Positions 51,681 to 60,981 are shown, counted from the stretch's first letter. The stretch: DNA of 64,000 nt from a bacterium (GCA_028689495.1 JAQTWB010000001.1:140978-204977); one strand, 5' to 3'. Notes: a model not told the origin generated them from the letters alone. Program-made: numbers and translations.

Positions 51681-52976
51681 TCAGGCTGTAATTTGCGTTA
51701 TCCCTTCGAGTAACTCCTCAGGGGTAAATGGCTTGTAGACAATTGGGCACCCACTTTCAGCCAGGGCCTTCTGGATCAGGGAGTCTCCTTTTGAACCTGA
51801 AAGGAAAACAACCTTTTTCGAACTTCCTGGTGCGAGTTTTTCCAGAGCCAGGCGCAGGGATTGACCGTCCGTATCCTCGAGATGAAGGTCGATGAGGATA
51901 AAATCGGCATCCTCAATTTGTTCGGGGTGATTCAGAATCTCTGTTCCCGAAGATTCGCTAAAGTTGCAGACTCCTGATTCCTGGAGGATAAGCTGGAGAA
52001 TTTTTTTGATGACATTTCTTACTTCAGGCTCATCGTCGACGATGATGAATTTTCGTCTTTCCCCGATGGACGCCTGGTAAGACTCCATTGTGGAGCCGGA
52101 TAGTTTTTTGTTTGTCGGATTTTCTGAGTGTACCGGTGGAATTTTTTCAGAAACGGTCAGTGAGCTCGTAGTCTCGCGGATAATGCTTGTTTCAGTTGTG
52201 AACTTAGCTGCAATTTCTGGCTCAGCGATTGATGTTGGAATTGTTAAAGATATCTCCAGCAGGTCGCGGTTTAAGCGGGCTTGCAGCTGGTAGTTAAGCC
52301 GCCTGGCGATTGCCGCAGCGGCGGCGAGACCAAAATCTATCGGAGCTCCTCGTTCGGAACGAGCCAGTAGAGGATTAAAAAGCTGATTTAAATCCACTGT
52401 CTGACAAGCCGCAGAGTGGAGCGATATTGAAATGAGGGTGTTGGAGTCGGCTCTCGAACTTTGGATTAGTATTTCAGTAGGCATTTCGCTTTGTGCTGGA
52501 GCAAGGAGTGCCATGGCTTTGATTACCTCGCCCAGAAGAAAGGCCAGCAAATTTCGATCGCCTACAAATTCCTGGTCGCCGTGGCGAAGATTGAGTAAGC
52601 ATTCTGCATTACCGAGTTTGCGTCTTCGTTCCAGGAGAGAGGTAGTTTCGCGGATTATTTGTTCAAGGCGCAACGCAGAGGACTGATGTGCTCTTGTTGA
52701 ACAAATCATCACAGCGCACTGGGTGATTTCTGAGATTTTCCAGGCTTCACTGGCAATTGTTTTGCAGAACTGCTGGACTTTTTCCTTTTGCGGGCCTGTC
52801 TCCGCCAATTGTTCGATGATGCTGATTAGAGATATGACTGTGGTCAGCGGGTTACCAATTTCATGGCCGATTAGGTGCATAAATGACGACATGACATCGG
52901 GTTCAGCGAGTGATGACCAATATACTGCATTTGTTACGTCAAGAATGTCATCTTTTGCTGAATTGTTGTCACTCAT
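51681..52976 (-). CDS. Histidine kinase-like protein fused to a receiver domain
   Basis: 431 residues, ATG 52976 after GTGGAGTTTATTGC. HisKA-like helices carry HLIGHEIGNPLTTVISLISI with the phosphorylatable His. The expected ATP-binding domain (~150-260) lacks the N-box Asn and the DxGxG motif, so it is degenerate. The C-terminus is a typical receiver (FIIVDDEPEVRNVIKKILQL, FILIDLHLEDTDGQS, KVVFLSGS, VYKPFTPEEL). It is divergent from 53018 with only ~40 bp between starts. It may act as a phosphotransfer scaffold rather than an autokinase. Confidence 0.85.
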   Translation of the reverse strand: MSDNNSAKDDILDVTNAVYWSSLAEPDVMSSFMHLIGHEIGNPLTTVISLISIIEQLAETGPQKEKVQQFCKTIASEAWKISEITQCAVMICSTRAHQSSALRLEQIIRETTSLLERRRKLGNAECLLNLRHGDQEFVGDRNLLAFLLGEVIKAMALLAPAQSEMPTEILIQSSRADSNTLISISLHSAACQTVDLNQLFNPLLARSERGAPIDFGLAAAAAIARRLNYQLQARLNRDLLEISLTIPTSIAEPEIAAKFTTETSIIRETTSSLTVSEKIPPVHSENPTNKKLSGSTMESYQASIGERRKFIIVDDEPEVRNVIKKILQLILQESGVCNFSESSGTEILNHPEQIEDADFILIDLHLEDTDGQSLRLALEKLAPGSSKKVVFLSGSKGDSLIQKALAESGCPIVYKPFTPEELLEGITQITA

Positions 52977-53017
52977 GCAATAAACTCCACTGAGGGCAGG
53001 TTTGAGGGATATTCTTG

Positions 53018-54109
53018 GTGAACAAAACAAAAATCATGTTGCGAATCATGGCGAATCCTAAGATATCGGCAGTTGGCGGTGCTTTGCTGATTACCTTTAT
53101 TCTTTGTTTTTATTCGCCTTATCGACTCGAAGATACACAGACGGCTATTTTCCCGGCGATCACCTTGGTGGCTGTTCTTATCGCACCATTTCGTAGCCTG
53201 AAACTGAGAGCTGTTGTCTTCTTTCTGCTTTTGATGGTCTGGGCGGCATCGGCGTTACATATAAGAGGATATTTTTTCAGTTTTGACGAAAGTATCGTCG
53301 CCCGACTTGATGATGATCCGCAGGAGATTGTCGCTCGCGCTCTGCTGGTAAGGAGCAATCAGATTTCGACACAATACGGATTTCCTGGTTTTCAGCTTAT
53401 TCAGCGTTATTTCTCCGGGGCTGAAGCGGAACGTTGGAGCAATGAGCATCCCCAGGCCCTGATGTTGGTTACGGGTAATCCTTATTGGATGAAGGTGTAT
53501 TTACCAAGAGGTGAAGGGGTGCTGCGACTGGCGAAGTTTACTGCCCCTTTCGGAGGAGAGCTTAAACTTTTGCTCGATCCGGTTTTTTTAAATCTGCCAG
53601 CAGCTCCCTATGAACTAAGTAGGCATTTTTTGGCATTTATATCTCAGAGTCGTGAGGCAAGTCGCCGTCTTTTTGCCACTGCTGACACGACTAGGTCGCC
53701 GCAGGAGTTTGAAGATGCCGCCTACGGTTTTTACGAAGCTGCTCATATCGATGGGCAATGGAAAAGCCACGAGCCGCGGGGATATGCATTATTTGCTCTG
53801 GGGAATATGAAAATGTTGGCGGCGCTTGCAGCTGGTGATTTTCTTGAAGGGGAAGTTCGGTGTGCCAGTGATTTTTATCGGCGAGCGGCTGGGGCCGTTG
53901 CCGGAGCAAAGACTCCCGGCCTAAAAGCGGCGATATTGAATAATATCGCTTTAGCTGAGGCTTTGCTTGCCGACGGTGAAAAAGATTATCGTCAGGTTGG
54001 TAAGTGGTTGGAAGAATCGCGTCGGATCGCCAGTGTTTCTGGAGACCTTATTGCGGCGGGAGCTGCTTTGGATAATCTGAAGCAAATGCGTGAAGGAGGA
54101 GTATTGTGA
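53018..54109 (+). CDS. Membrane protein of unknown function with TPR-like C-terminus
   Basis: About 363 residues; start is GTG 53018 or TTG 53015 after GAGGGATATTC, with ATG 53036 or 53048 also possible. Two or three N-terminal membrane helices (VGGALLITFILCFYSPY; AIFPAITLVAVLIAPF; VVFFLLLMVWAASALH) precede an extracytoplasmic domain with TPR-like helical pairs at the end (YGFYEAAHIDGQWKSHEPRG; ILNNIALAEALLADGEKDY). Not recognised. Its stop overlaps the mutL start (GTGA), so they are coupled. Confidence 0.7.
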   Translation: MNKTKIMLRIMANPKISAVGGALLITFILCFYSPYRLEDTQTAIFPAITLVAVLIAPFRSLKLRAVVFFLLLMVWAASALHIRGYFFSFDESIVARLDDDPQEIVARALLVRSNQISTQYGFPGFQLIQRYFSGAEAERWSNEHPQALMLVTGNPYWMKVYLPRGEGVLRLAKFTAPFGGELKLLLDPVFLNLPAAPYELSRHFLAFISQSREASRRLFATADTTRSPQEFEDAAYGFYEAAHIDGQWKSHEPRGYALFALGNMKMLAALAAGDFLEGEVRCASDFYRRAAGAVAGAKTPGLKAAILNNIALAEALLADGEKDYRQVGKWLEESRRIASVSGDLIAAGAALDNLKQMREGGVL

Positions 54110-56007
54110 TTTTGGATAACCTGCAGCGTACAGCACCGGAGAATTATCGAAGGGTGCAATTGCTTTCCGATGTTGTTGTTAATCAGATCGCGGCAGGGGA
54201 AGTCGTGGAGCGCCCGGCTTCAGTGGTCAAGGAGCTGGTGGAAAACTCGCTTGACGCTGGGGCGAACGAAATAACCGTGATCGCGGATAATGGCGGCAAG
54301 AGTTTTATAGAAATTCGCGACAATGGCTCTGGAATGTCCGAACAGGACGCCCTTCTTTCTGTAGAGAGATTTGCAACTTCCAAGGTGCGTTCGGTTGATG
54401 ATTTGCTTGGTATCTCCACTTTTGGTTTTCGCGGCGAGGCACTTTCTTCAATCGCTTCGGTTTCATCGTTTGTGTTGCAGACTAGAGAGGCGAGGGAAGC
54501 TAAGGGAACAAAGCTGCTGATTGAAGGCGGCAAATTGCGAACCGTTGAAACAGTTGATTGTGAAACGGGAACAACAGTGTCTATTCGCCGTTTATTTTTT
54601 AATGTGCCGGCTCGACGCAAGTTTCTTCGCGCTGACACCACCGAAGAGGCGCAAATAAAAGTGGTGCTTCAGGATATGGCTTTGGCTAACCCGGCTGTTC
54701 GTTTCAATCTCGTTTTGGATGGACGTTCGGTATTCAGCTATGAGCCGGTTGCTGATTTTTTCGCCCGTACTGTTTCCGTGCTTGGATGTAACAATGAGTT
54801 TCTCTCAATCGCTCCGCCGGCTGTCCCCGAGCGAGAGCTGATAACGGTATCAGCGATGTTATCCTTACCGCATCTTGCTGTCAGCGGTGCCGGCAAGCTT
54901 CGTTTGATAGTCAACGGGCGTGTTGTGCGCGACAAGTTGCTACTAAGGGCTGTCAAGGATGGTTATGGCAGTTTGCTTGCTCCCGGGCGCTATCCTTCGG
55001 GCGTGCTGGCACTTCAGCTTGACACCGAGTTGGTAGATGTCAATGTTCATCCACAGAAAACGGAAGTCCGTTTTCGCGATCCGCGGGCTGTCATGGTTGT
55101 TGTCAGTGGTGTGATCCGTCGACGTCTGGAATCCGAAAGGGTAGATATTTCTCTGCGTTCATCGGCCTTACTGACAGATAATTTATTTTTACAGGATGCG
55201 GGTCGGGTGGCCAGCTGGGGGGTGGGCACTCCGCTGGCCGATAGGGGACAGAGCTATCATGTAGACGGAAACATTTCTGGGGCGACTGAGGTTGTGACCT
55301 CAGATGGAGGGTATGCATATACGACGGATGCAATTTCTCTCTGGGCGGAAAAGGAAGTTCGAGTTGCAGTGGATACAGAAACTCAAACTTCGGTAATTCA
55401 ATCTTCGGTACCCCAGACTTCAGTGCCGCTTGGTCGGTTAAGATATCTGGGGCAGGTTTTTCAGTGTTACCTTATATTTGCCGATGAAAAGCGGTTTGTA
55501 CTTCTTGATATGCATGCCGCACATGAGCGGATTACTTATTCACAGCTCAAGCAGGCTTTTTTGGAAGCGGCTCCGGTTACTCAGGTCCTCCTTTTGCCTG
55601 AAATTATCGAACTTGACGCGGCCAGTCTTGATGACTTTGCGCACTACGCTCCGGCTTTGTGCAAAGTGGGTTTTGATTGTGAAGTGTTTGGTGAGCGGGA
55701 AGTTATAGTTCGCGGCGTTCCGGCAATACTCCGAGATTGCAATATTCAACAGCTTTTTTTGGAATTGCAATCAATTGAGCATAGTGGAAGCTGGATGGGA
55801 GGTGTCGAGACCAGAATTGACGCTGTATTGGCCCGACTGGCCTGTCATGGCAGTGTGCGAAGCGGGCGGATGCTCAAGGAGGAAGAAGCTTACTCTTTGC
55901 TTGATGCGCTGCAGGAGGCGATTTCCGGTCCATTTTGCCCTCATGGTCGCCCTGTCATGCGGATGATGAATGAATTGGATATTGAATTGATGTTTGCTCG
56001 ACGCTGA
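54106..56007 (+). CDS. mutL: DNA mismatch repair protein MutL
   Basis: Coordinates mismatch repair after MutS. 633 residues. GHKL ATPase motifs: NQIAAGEVVERPASVVKELV, ENSLDAGANEITV, RDNGSGM, FGFRGEALSSI. The C-terminal dimerisation/endonuclease domain keeps LDMHAAHERITYSQL, LACHGSVRSGRML and CPHGRPV. In the endonuclease motif D-x-H-A-x2-E-x4-E the last Glu is Ser here. GTG 54106 overlaps the upstream stop; TGATG couples it to miaA. Confidence 0.96.
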   Translation: MILDNLQRTAPENYRRVQLLSDVVVNQIAAGEVVERPASVVKELVENSLDAGANEITVIADNGGKSFIEIRDNGSGMSEQDALLSVERFATSKVRSVDDLLGISTFGFRGEALSSIASVSSFVLQTREAREAKGTKLLIEGGKLRTVETVDCETGTTVSIRRLFFNVPARRKFLRADTTEEAQIKVVLQDMALANPAVRFNLVLDGRSVFSYEPVADFFARTVSVLGCNNEFLSIAPPAVPERELITVSAMLSLPHLAVSGAGKLRLIVNGRVVRDKLLLRAVKDGYGSLLAPGRYPSGVLALQLDTELVDVNVHPQKTEVRFRDPRAVMVVVSGVIRRRLESERVDISLRSSALLTDNLFLQDAGRVASWGVGTPLADRGQSYHVDGNISGATEVVTSDGGYAYTTDAISLWAEKEVRVAVDTETQTSVIQSSVPQTSVPLGRLRYLGQVFQCYLIFADEKRFVLLDMHAAHERITYSQLKQAFLEAAPVTQVLLLPEIIELDAASLDDFAHYAPALCKVGFDCEVFGEREVIVRGVPAILRDCNIQQLFLELQSIEHSGSWMGGVETRIDAVLARLACHGSVRSGRMLKEEEAYSLLDALQEAISGPFCPHGRPVMRMMNELDIELMFARR

Positions 56008-57083
56008 TGGATCATTCTGTAAATCCAAATGGTTTGCGACCGCCGATTGTTGTCGTCAGTGGGCCCACCGCGAGCGGCAAGTCGGCGCTTGCCCTGGCGT
56101 TGGCTCAACAGCTTGGTGGAGAAATTGTTAACGCTGATTCGGTGCAGATTTATAAACGATTTGATATTGGCTCGGCCAAACCATCACAGTCTGAGATGGC
56201 AAAGGTTCCGCATCATCTTTTTTCTGTTCTTGAACCAGATGAACAATGTAATCTGGGGCTGTTTATTCGTCGTGCCGAGGAAGAGATAGCAGGGATACAT
56301 GCGCGTGGCGGTATCCCTGTTGTGACGGGGGGCACTGGTCTCTATGTGCAAGGATTGCTGCATGGTGTGCTTGATGATGGGATGAAGGGGGATCTTTATT
56401 CGCGCAGGCATTCGTCAGTCGCGGATTTTTCTTCAGCGGAGTCGTCTCCCGTTGTAGCGGCTTCTGATGAGGAAGTTTATACTTCGTTGCAGGCGCTGGA
56501 TCCTCTGGCTGCAGCTGTTCTTAATCCTGCAGATCGCCAGCGGGTTCGTCGAGCCTTGGAGGTGGCGCAAAATACAGGACGCAGTCTTGTCGAGTTGCAG
56601 AGAGAACACGGATTCTCTGATTTGCGCTATCCTGCTCTGGTTCTTGTTGTACTGCCTGACCGAAAAAAGCTTTACCGTCGTATCGATGAGAGAGTGGATC
56701 GGATGCTTGCCTCAGGGTTTATTGAGGAGGTGCAAGTTATTTGTCGAGATTTTGGTGGGGAGCCATTTTCTGGTGAAATTTCTCTCAGACAATGCCCGGC
56801 ACTGTCGGCAATCGGTTACCGTCATATGGTGATGTATCTTGATGGGCAGTTGTCGTTGTCTGAGGCGGTAGCTTTGATGAAACGCGACACAAGGCGTTTT
56901 GCCAAGCGACAGTATACCTGGTGGAGGAATCAGCCGGTGAAACGCGGTTGGAGGGTCGAAGCCGATCATTTGATATTTGAATTGTCGGATATTATTACTG
57001 GCGTGCACACCTTCCTTGGCCAGACGCCTCCCCCCGGGCTGGTATCGGTCAGGTATTTGCGGTATAGCCCGGATATTGTGTGA
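56007..57083 (+). CDS. miaA: tRNA dimethylallyltransferase MiaA
   Basis: Adds dimethylallyl to A37 of tRNAs reading UNN codons. 358 residues. P-loop GPTASGKSALALALAQQLGG, then NADSVQIYKRFDIGSAKPS and VTGGTGLYVQGLLHG, ADRQRVRRALEVAQNTGRSL and a KRDTRRFAKRQYTWWRNQ tRNA-binding motif. An insertion of about 25 residues (~140-165, Ser-rich) makes it longer than the usual ~310. ATG 56007 overlaps the mutL stop; mutL-miaA order is widely conserved. Confidence 0.96.
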   Translation: MDHSVNPNGLRPPIVVVSGPTASGKSALALALAQQLGGEIVNADSVQIYKRFDIGSAKPSQSEMAKVPHHLFSVLEPDEQCNLGLFIRRAEEEIAGIHARGGIPVVTGGTGLYVQGLLHGVLDDGMKGDLYSRRHSSVADFSSAESSPVVAASDEEVYTSLQALDPLAAAVLNPADRQRVRRALEVAQNTGRSLVELQREHGFSDLRYPALVLVVLPDRKKLYRRIDERVDRMLASGFIEEVQVICRDFGGEPFSGEISLRQCPALSAIGYRHMVMYLDGQLSLSEAVALMKRDTRRFAKRQYTWWRNQPVKRGWRVEADHLIFELSDIITGVHTFLGQTPPPGLVSVRYLRYSPDIV

Positions 57084-57178
57084 AAGGTTCCGGGTGAATT
57101 TTTTGTATTTGATTGCCACATGAATTTTTTGCGTGGATTTTGTTGCGACGAGGTGATCGTTGAGTCCAAGGAGAGGAT

Positions 57179-58159
57179 ATGTCTGTTGAAGGAGTTGCTC
57201 CGCTCGAATTTGAGAAAGAAGTCGTTGAGGCTGAGAATGAGCTCGCCCGGTTGCGTCGTCTTGTAGAATCTGGAGAGACTTCGCTGGTAGCAGATGCGGA
57301 GCGACTTGAACGTCGTTTGGAAAAGCTTCGTCGGGGCGCATATAGCAACCTCAGTGCTTACCAGCGTGTGCAGTTGTCTCGCCACGTTGAGCGACCTTTT
57401 ACCAGCGATTATATCGCTGAGCTGATAGGGGATTTTCAGGAGCTGCACGGAGACAGAGTTTTTGGTGACGATCCGGCGATTATTGGTGGTGTCGGGTTGT
57501 TTAGTGGAGAGCCGGTTGTTGTGGTCGGCCATCAGCGGGGTCGTACGACTCAGGAGCGGATGTATCGCAACTTTGGAATGCCGCAGCCTGAAGGCAATCG
57601 TAAGGCACAGCGGCTATTTCGTTTCGCCGAGAAATTTGAATTGCCGTTGTTGCTTTTTATTGACACTCAGGGTGCATACCCTGGGTTGGAGGCTGAGGCC
57701 CGGGGCCAGGCGGAGTCCATCGCCAGCAGTCTGATGACCCTCTGCTCCTTGCGGACTCCGATTATTTCGACTGTTATTGGAGAAGGTGGAAGTGGTGGTG
57801 CGTTGGCGTTGGGCATTTGTGACCGCCTGCTGATGTTGGAAAATGCGATTTACTCTGTGATATCTCCGGAAGGATGTGCATCTATACTTTGGGGGAAAGA
57901 GGACCCGAGTCGAGTCGCTGAATATGCGGCAACCGCAGCCGATTCGCTGAAAATAACGGCAACGGCTTTGGCGGAGTTCAAGATTGTCGATGAAGTTGTT
58001 GCTGAGCCATCGGGAGGAGCGCATCACGATCGCACCCAGACTGCAAGGTTGTTGTCCAAGGCTTTGGCCAAACATCTGGCGGAGTTGAAGACTTTTTCAG
58101 TTGATGAACTTTTGGCTCGTCGTTACGAAAAATTCCGTAAGATTGGCGATTTGTCCTGA
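57179..58159 (+). CDS. accA: Acetyl-CoA carboxylase carboxyltransferase subunit alpha
   Basis: Transfers the carboxyl group from biotin to acetyl-CoA in fatty acid synthesis. 326 residues: a coiled N-terminus, then HRGRTTQERMYRN-type region (GHQRGRTTQERMYRNFGMPQ), FIDTQGAYPGLEAEARGQAE, GEGGSGGALALGICDRLLML and SVISPEGCASILW. ATG 57179 after AAGGAGAGGATAT. Malonyl-CoA made here also supplies the type III PKS. Not visibly in an operon with its partner accD. Confidence 0.96.
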   Translation: MSVEGVAPLEFEKEVVEAENELARLRRLVESGETSLVADAERLERRLEKLRRGAYSNLSAYQRVQLSRHVERPFTSDYIAELIGDFQELHGDRVFGDDPAIIGGVGLFSGEPVVVVGHQRGRTTQERMYRNFGMPQPEGNRKAQRLFRFAEKFELPLLLFIDTQGAYPGLEAEARGQAESIASSLMTLCSLRTPIISTVIGEGGSGGALALGICDRLLMLENAIYSVISPEGCASILWGKEDPSRVAEYAATAADSLKITATALAEFKIVDEVVAEPSGGAHHDRTQTARLLSKALAKHLAELKTFSVDELLARRYEKFRKIGDLS

Positions 58160-58204
58160 AAGGATGTGGAAGTTGTTGGTGTGCTGTCACCGGCCCGGTC
58201 ATTT

Positions 58205-58262
58205 GGAAACTGAGCAAAAAACATAGTTGGCTGGCGATAGCCAGTTTCTGCGGAATTTTTAC
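58205..58262 (+). other. Two adjacent small hairpins after accA
   Basis: CTGGC-GATA-GCCAG (about 58232-58245) followed by GCGGA...TCCGC around an AT-rich loop containing TTTTT. Together they may end the accA transcript. Confidence 0.35.
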
Positions 58263-58314
58263 TCCGCGATATCTACTTAACCCGTCTGAAAGACAGACAT
58301 AACAGGTGCTGATT

Positions 58315-58731
58315 ATGGCCGATAATTTACGCTATCCCCCAGGATATGTTCCTTTGACTGCGCATGAGCTAGGGTTGGTCTCCAATGGCCCAGGAGTGAA
58401 GAATAACGGTGGTTCTTCTCGCTCTTCGGGATCTGGTGGTGGACATCGTGGACGATCTGACCGAGGTGGGGAGCGTGGCGACAGAGGAGGGGATCATTCA
58501 GATCAGCGGCGACAGTCGGCGCGGATGCCGGCAAGGCCTCAGCAGCGTTCGGATCATCGAGGTGGTCGCGATGGAGCTGGACGTGGGGAAGGTGGAGGTG
58601 AATTTCGCGTAGACAGTCGCGATAATCGTCAGGGTGGAGGAGAGCAGGGGACTGAGTCACGTCGTTCTCAGAGACCTCGTGGACGTAGACCGCGTCGTCC
58701 TGATGAGGGGGGAGATCGCCAGCCGGAGTAA
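58315..58731 (+). CDS. RGG-rich disordered protein
   Basis: 138 residues, ATG 58315 (MADNLRYPPGYVPLTAHEL). After a ~25-residue conserved-looking head the rest is almost entirely Gly, Arg, Ser, Asp and Gln with many RG/RGG repeats, ending RPRGRRPRRPDEGG. Such tails bind RNA and drive condensation in other proteins. No folded RNA-binding domain is attached. Stands alone between accA and infA. Function unknown. Confidence 0.7.
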   Translation: MADNLRYPPGYVPLTAHELGLVSNGPGVKNNGGSSRSSGSGGGHRGRSDRGGERGDRGGDHSDQRRQSARMPARPQQRSDHRGGRDGAGRGEGGGEFRVDSRDNRQGGGEQGTESRRSQRPRGRRPRRPDEGGDRQPE

Positions 58732-58836
58732 AGTTTTCGCAGTAATCAACACGTTTGGTTATGATCACAGTATAAATGACTCGCTGTAAATTGATTTGGG
58801 GAAGCCTGAGCCGGTTTGCTGACCGTCTCCAGGTGT

Positions 58837-58862
58837 CCTGACATTGTCCGTCAGATCAAGTC
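58837..58862 (+). repeat. CTGACA-GTCAG element shared with 15808-15833
   Basis: The two 26 nt stretches agree at about 21 positions and both can form CTGAC...GTCAG stems; the copy upstream of sctV is at 15808-15833. Confidence 0.45.
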
Positions 58863-58921
58863 ACATAAACCTTGCGGTTGATTAATACTCCCTACTGAAG
58901 TAAAGAAGCGGCGGTTTTGAT

Positions 58922-58980
58922 TGTCCGGGTAGTTGACCTACTGGACTGGATAACCACGATAAAGATGTACTTTGCGCTGG
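58922..58980 (+). repeat. 59 nt intergenic element, copy 2 (upstream of infA)
   Basis: Partner of 15651-15709. The core GATAACCACGATAAAGATGTA is at 58949-58969, about 105 nt before the infA start. It includes a local dyad GTAG-TTGAC-CTAC. Confidence 0.55.
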
Positions 58981-59072
58981 CATTTGTCAGTCAAGTCTTA
59001 GGCAGTACATTTAATTTTTGGCGGAGGATATCTCGCATCCTACTGCTACATAAAAAGTGATAAGAAGCACAA

Positions 59073-59333
59073 ATGGCAAAGAATGACGACAGTATAGAGC
59101 TCAACGGCGTGGTCAAGGAGTGTTTTCCGAACACGACTTTTCGTGTCGAGTGTGAAAACGGGCATGAGCTTCTTGCTTATCTTGCCGGCAAGATGCGTAA
59201 GTATTACATTCGCGTGCTTCCTGGAGATCATGTCAGGGTGCAGATTACACCCTACGATTTGAGCCGGGGGCGGATTATCAGACGTTTCACCAAACCGCCT
59301 AAGGATTCTGACTTTGCCACGGAAGAAGGATAG
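59073..59333 (+). CDS. infA: Translation initiation factor IF-1
   Basis: 86 residues, an S1-type OB fold: [60 protein letters not shown]. It binds the ribosomal A site during initiation. The C-terminal tail is about a dozen residues longer than the minimal form ([13 protein letters not shown]). The SD is weak. The next gene probably overlaps its 3' end. Confidence 0.94.
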   Translation: MAKNDDSIELNGVVKECFPNTTFRVECENGHELLAYLAGKMRKYYIRVLPGDHVRVQITPYDLSRGRIIRRFTKPPKDSDFATEEG

Positions 59334-60276
59334 GTCAAACCGGGGGAATACGTATGGAGTCGGGGTTGACCGAGTAGAGCTGCGGTGTGCAAGTTCCGGT
59401 AGTTCTCGAGCTCCTTTTTCTTCAGAACGAGATAGAAATCCTCTATCACCGGTAAAAGTCTTACTTTCTATTGCCGGTTCAGACCCCAGTGGTTGTTCCG
59501 GGATTGCAGCTGACATTAAAGTTGCCCAAGCTCTGGGATTCCACCTTTCTTTCGCCATAACATCTATTACCGTGCAGAATTCTGCAGCCGTATTGATGGC
59601 AACTCCCGTTACGGGGCAGCAATTACTCGGGCAGCTTAAAGCAATTTCTGCACAATTCCCTCTTGCTGCTGTGAAGATTGGTATGGTCGCATCGGCGGAG
59701 ATCGCCGAGGTGATAGCTGATTGGCTGGGGACTCAACCGAGGATGCCAGTCGTGTATGATCCGGTACTACGCGCATCAAGTGGTGGATGGCTATACGACT
59801 CAACTTCTTGTGAAATACTTAGTAAAAAACTTTTGCCGTGCTGCGATTTGATAACGCCAAATTTTTTCGAAGCGGCGTTTCTTCTTGAAACACCAATAGA
59901 TCAAGTCAGAGAGAATACTGCTCAGGCGGGTAGGGCACTTCTGCAGTTGATGAAAGGATCTACCGATGAAGAGAATTCAGGGCGTGCGGTTTTGATAACT
60001 GGTGGCGATGAAGAGGGAGCTCTTGTTCGTGATTATCTTTTTTATGACGGTATGTTCGCTGAAGTGACGGGACAAAAGGTGTTCACTGAAAACACCAGAG
60101 GGACTGGATGTGCCTTGTCAACCGCCATTGCTTGTCACCTTGTTTCCACTTCCGATGTTTTGTTGGCGGTAACTCAGTCCAGGCGTTACGTTGAAGAAAC
60201 GCTGATGAATTCTCGGATAAACAATATTTCTACTATCGGAGCAGGTCCTCTTCTGCACCAAAAGATCGTAAATTGA
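59314..60276 (+). CDS. thiD: Hydroxymethylpyrimidine/phosphomethylpyrimidine kinase (ThiD-like)
   Basis: Ribokinase-fold enzyme of thiamine biosynthesis. [20 protein letters not shown] is the classical start motif; [45 protein letters not shown] and [15 protein letters not shown] (catalytic anion hole and Asp-like region) follow. The only in-frame start before the motif is TTG 59314, inside infA after AAGGA; it adds ~47 residues with no family match. So either this TTG or a rare CTG at 59380 is used. Confidence 0.85.
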   Translation: MPRKKDRSNRGNTYGVGVDRVELRCASSGSSRAPFSSERDRNPLSPVKVLLSIAGSDPSGCSGIAADIKVAQALGFHLSFAITSITVQNSAAVLMATPVTGQQLLGQLKAISAQFPLAAVKIGMVASAEIAEVIADWLGTQPRMPVVYDPVLRASSGGWLYDSTSCEILSKKLLPCCDLITPNFFEAAFLLETPIDQVRENTAQAGRALLQLMKGSTDEENSGRAVLITGGDEEGALVRDYLFYDGMFAEVTGQKVFTENTRGTGCALSTAIACHLVSTSDVLLAVTQSRRYVEETLMNSRINNISTIGAGPLLHQKIVN

Positions 60277-60977
60277 TGAAAGGCATTTTTGTTTTACTGA
60301 CTACCGTGCTTGATCATGATGGGTGCAACGTTGCTCCGGTGATGGGTCTGGCCGAGGCTGATTATCAGGCTATAGCCCTGGCGCGTAAAATTGCGAATGC
60401 TCAGAATGGCGTGGAAGTGGTTGCTGTTTATGCTGGTGTTGGGAATGGTGGCCTGAAGTTGCGTCGGGCTCTTGCTGCAGGAGCAGATCGGGCAATGTGT
60501 CTGGAGTTTGCTGTAGATGAGGTCGTGGATTCTCTTTACGTATGTAAAGTTCTCTGGACGAGATTGCGTGCCGAAAATATTATGCTGGTGCTTGCAGCGG
60601 AAATTTCGCCTCTTGTTGCTGTGGTTGTTAATCCCTTGCAGTTGGCCGGCATGCTAGGTTGGCGGGTAGCACGGGCGATATCGCCAGTTGAGAAAGTTGA
60701 GTTTGGATCGTTTGAAGAACCACGGGTGATAATTTTGCGAACGGCTACTTATCCCGTCGCTGAGCTTTTGGCTTTTTATAAGCCGGCTCCGATTGCACTG
60801 GTTGAGGCCGCCAGGAAAGAAATAGATTTTTTCCGGAGTGATTCGCAGACGATTGAACGGTCTGTTGCATGTTGCGGTGTCGAGGCAGAGATGAGAGCGC
60901 CTTGCCGTTTTTTTTCCACAGCATCAGAATTGATTGCTGAACTTGTAACGCATTGTCCAGTAACAAGAGGGGTCTAA
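60276..60977 (+). CDS. etfB: Electron transfer flavoprotein beta-like subunit (divergent)
   Basis: 233 residues from ATG 60276, overlapping the preceding stop (TTGATG). It has the adenine nucleotide alpha-hydrolase-like fold of EtfB: ALARKIANAQNGVEVVAVYA, GLKLRRALAAGADRAMCL, VAVVVNPLQLAGMLGWRVAR. The family's AMP-binding details are poorly kept. Paired 4 bp upstream of etfA, it would form a heterodimer carrying electrons from acyl-CoA or related dehydrogenases. Confidence 0.82.
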   Translation: MKGIFVLLTTVLDHDGCNVAPVMGLAEADYQAIALARKIANAQNGVEVVAVYAGVGNGGLKLRRALAAGADRAMCLEFAVDEVVDSLYVCKVLWTRLRAENIMLVLAAEISPLVAVVVNPLQLAGMLGWRVARAISPVEKVEFGSFEEPRVIILRTATYPVAELLAFYKPAPIALVEAARKEIDFFRSDSQTIERSVACCGVEAEMRAPCRFFSTASELIAELVTHCPVTRGV

Positions 60978-60981
60978 GGAT

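Larger units (their letters stand above)
58732..59072. other. Structured intergenic region upstream of infA
   Basis: 341 bp. It contains a CTGACA...GTCAG dyad (58837-58862) and the 59 nt element (58922-58980), both shared with the region upstream of sctV but in reversed order. No gene seen. Confidence 0.55.
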
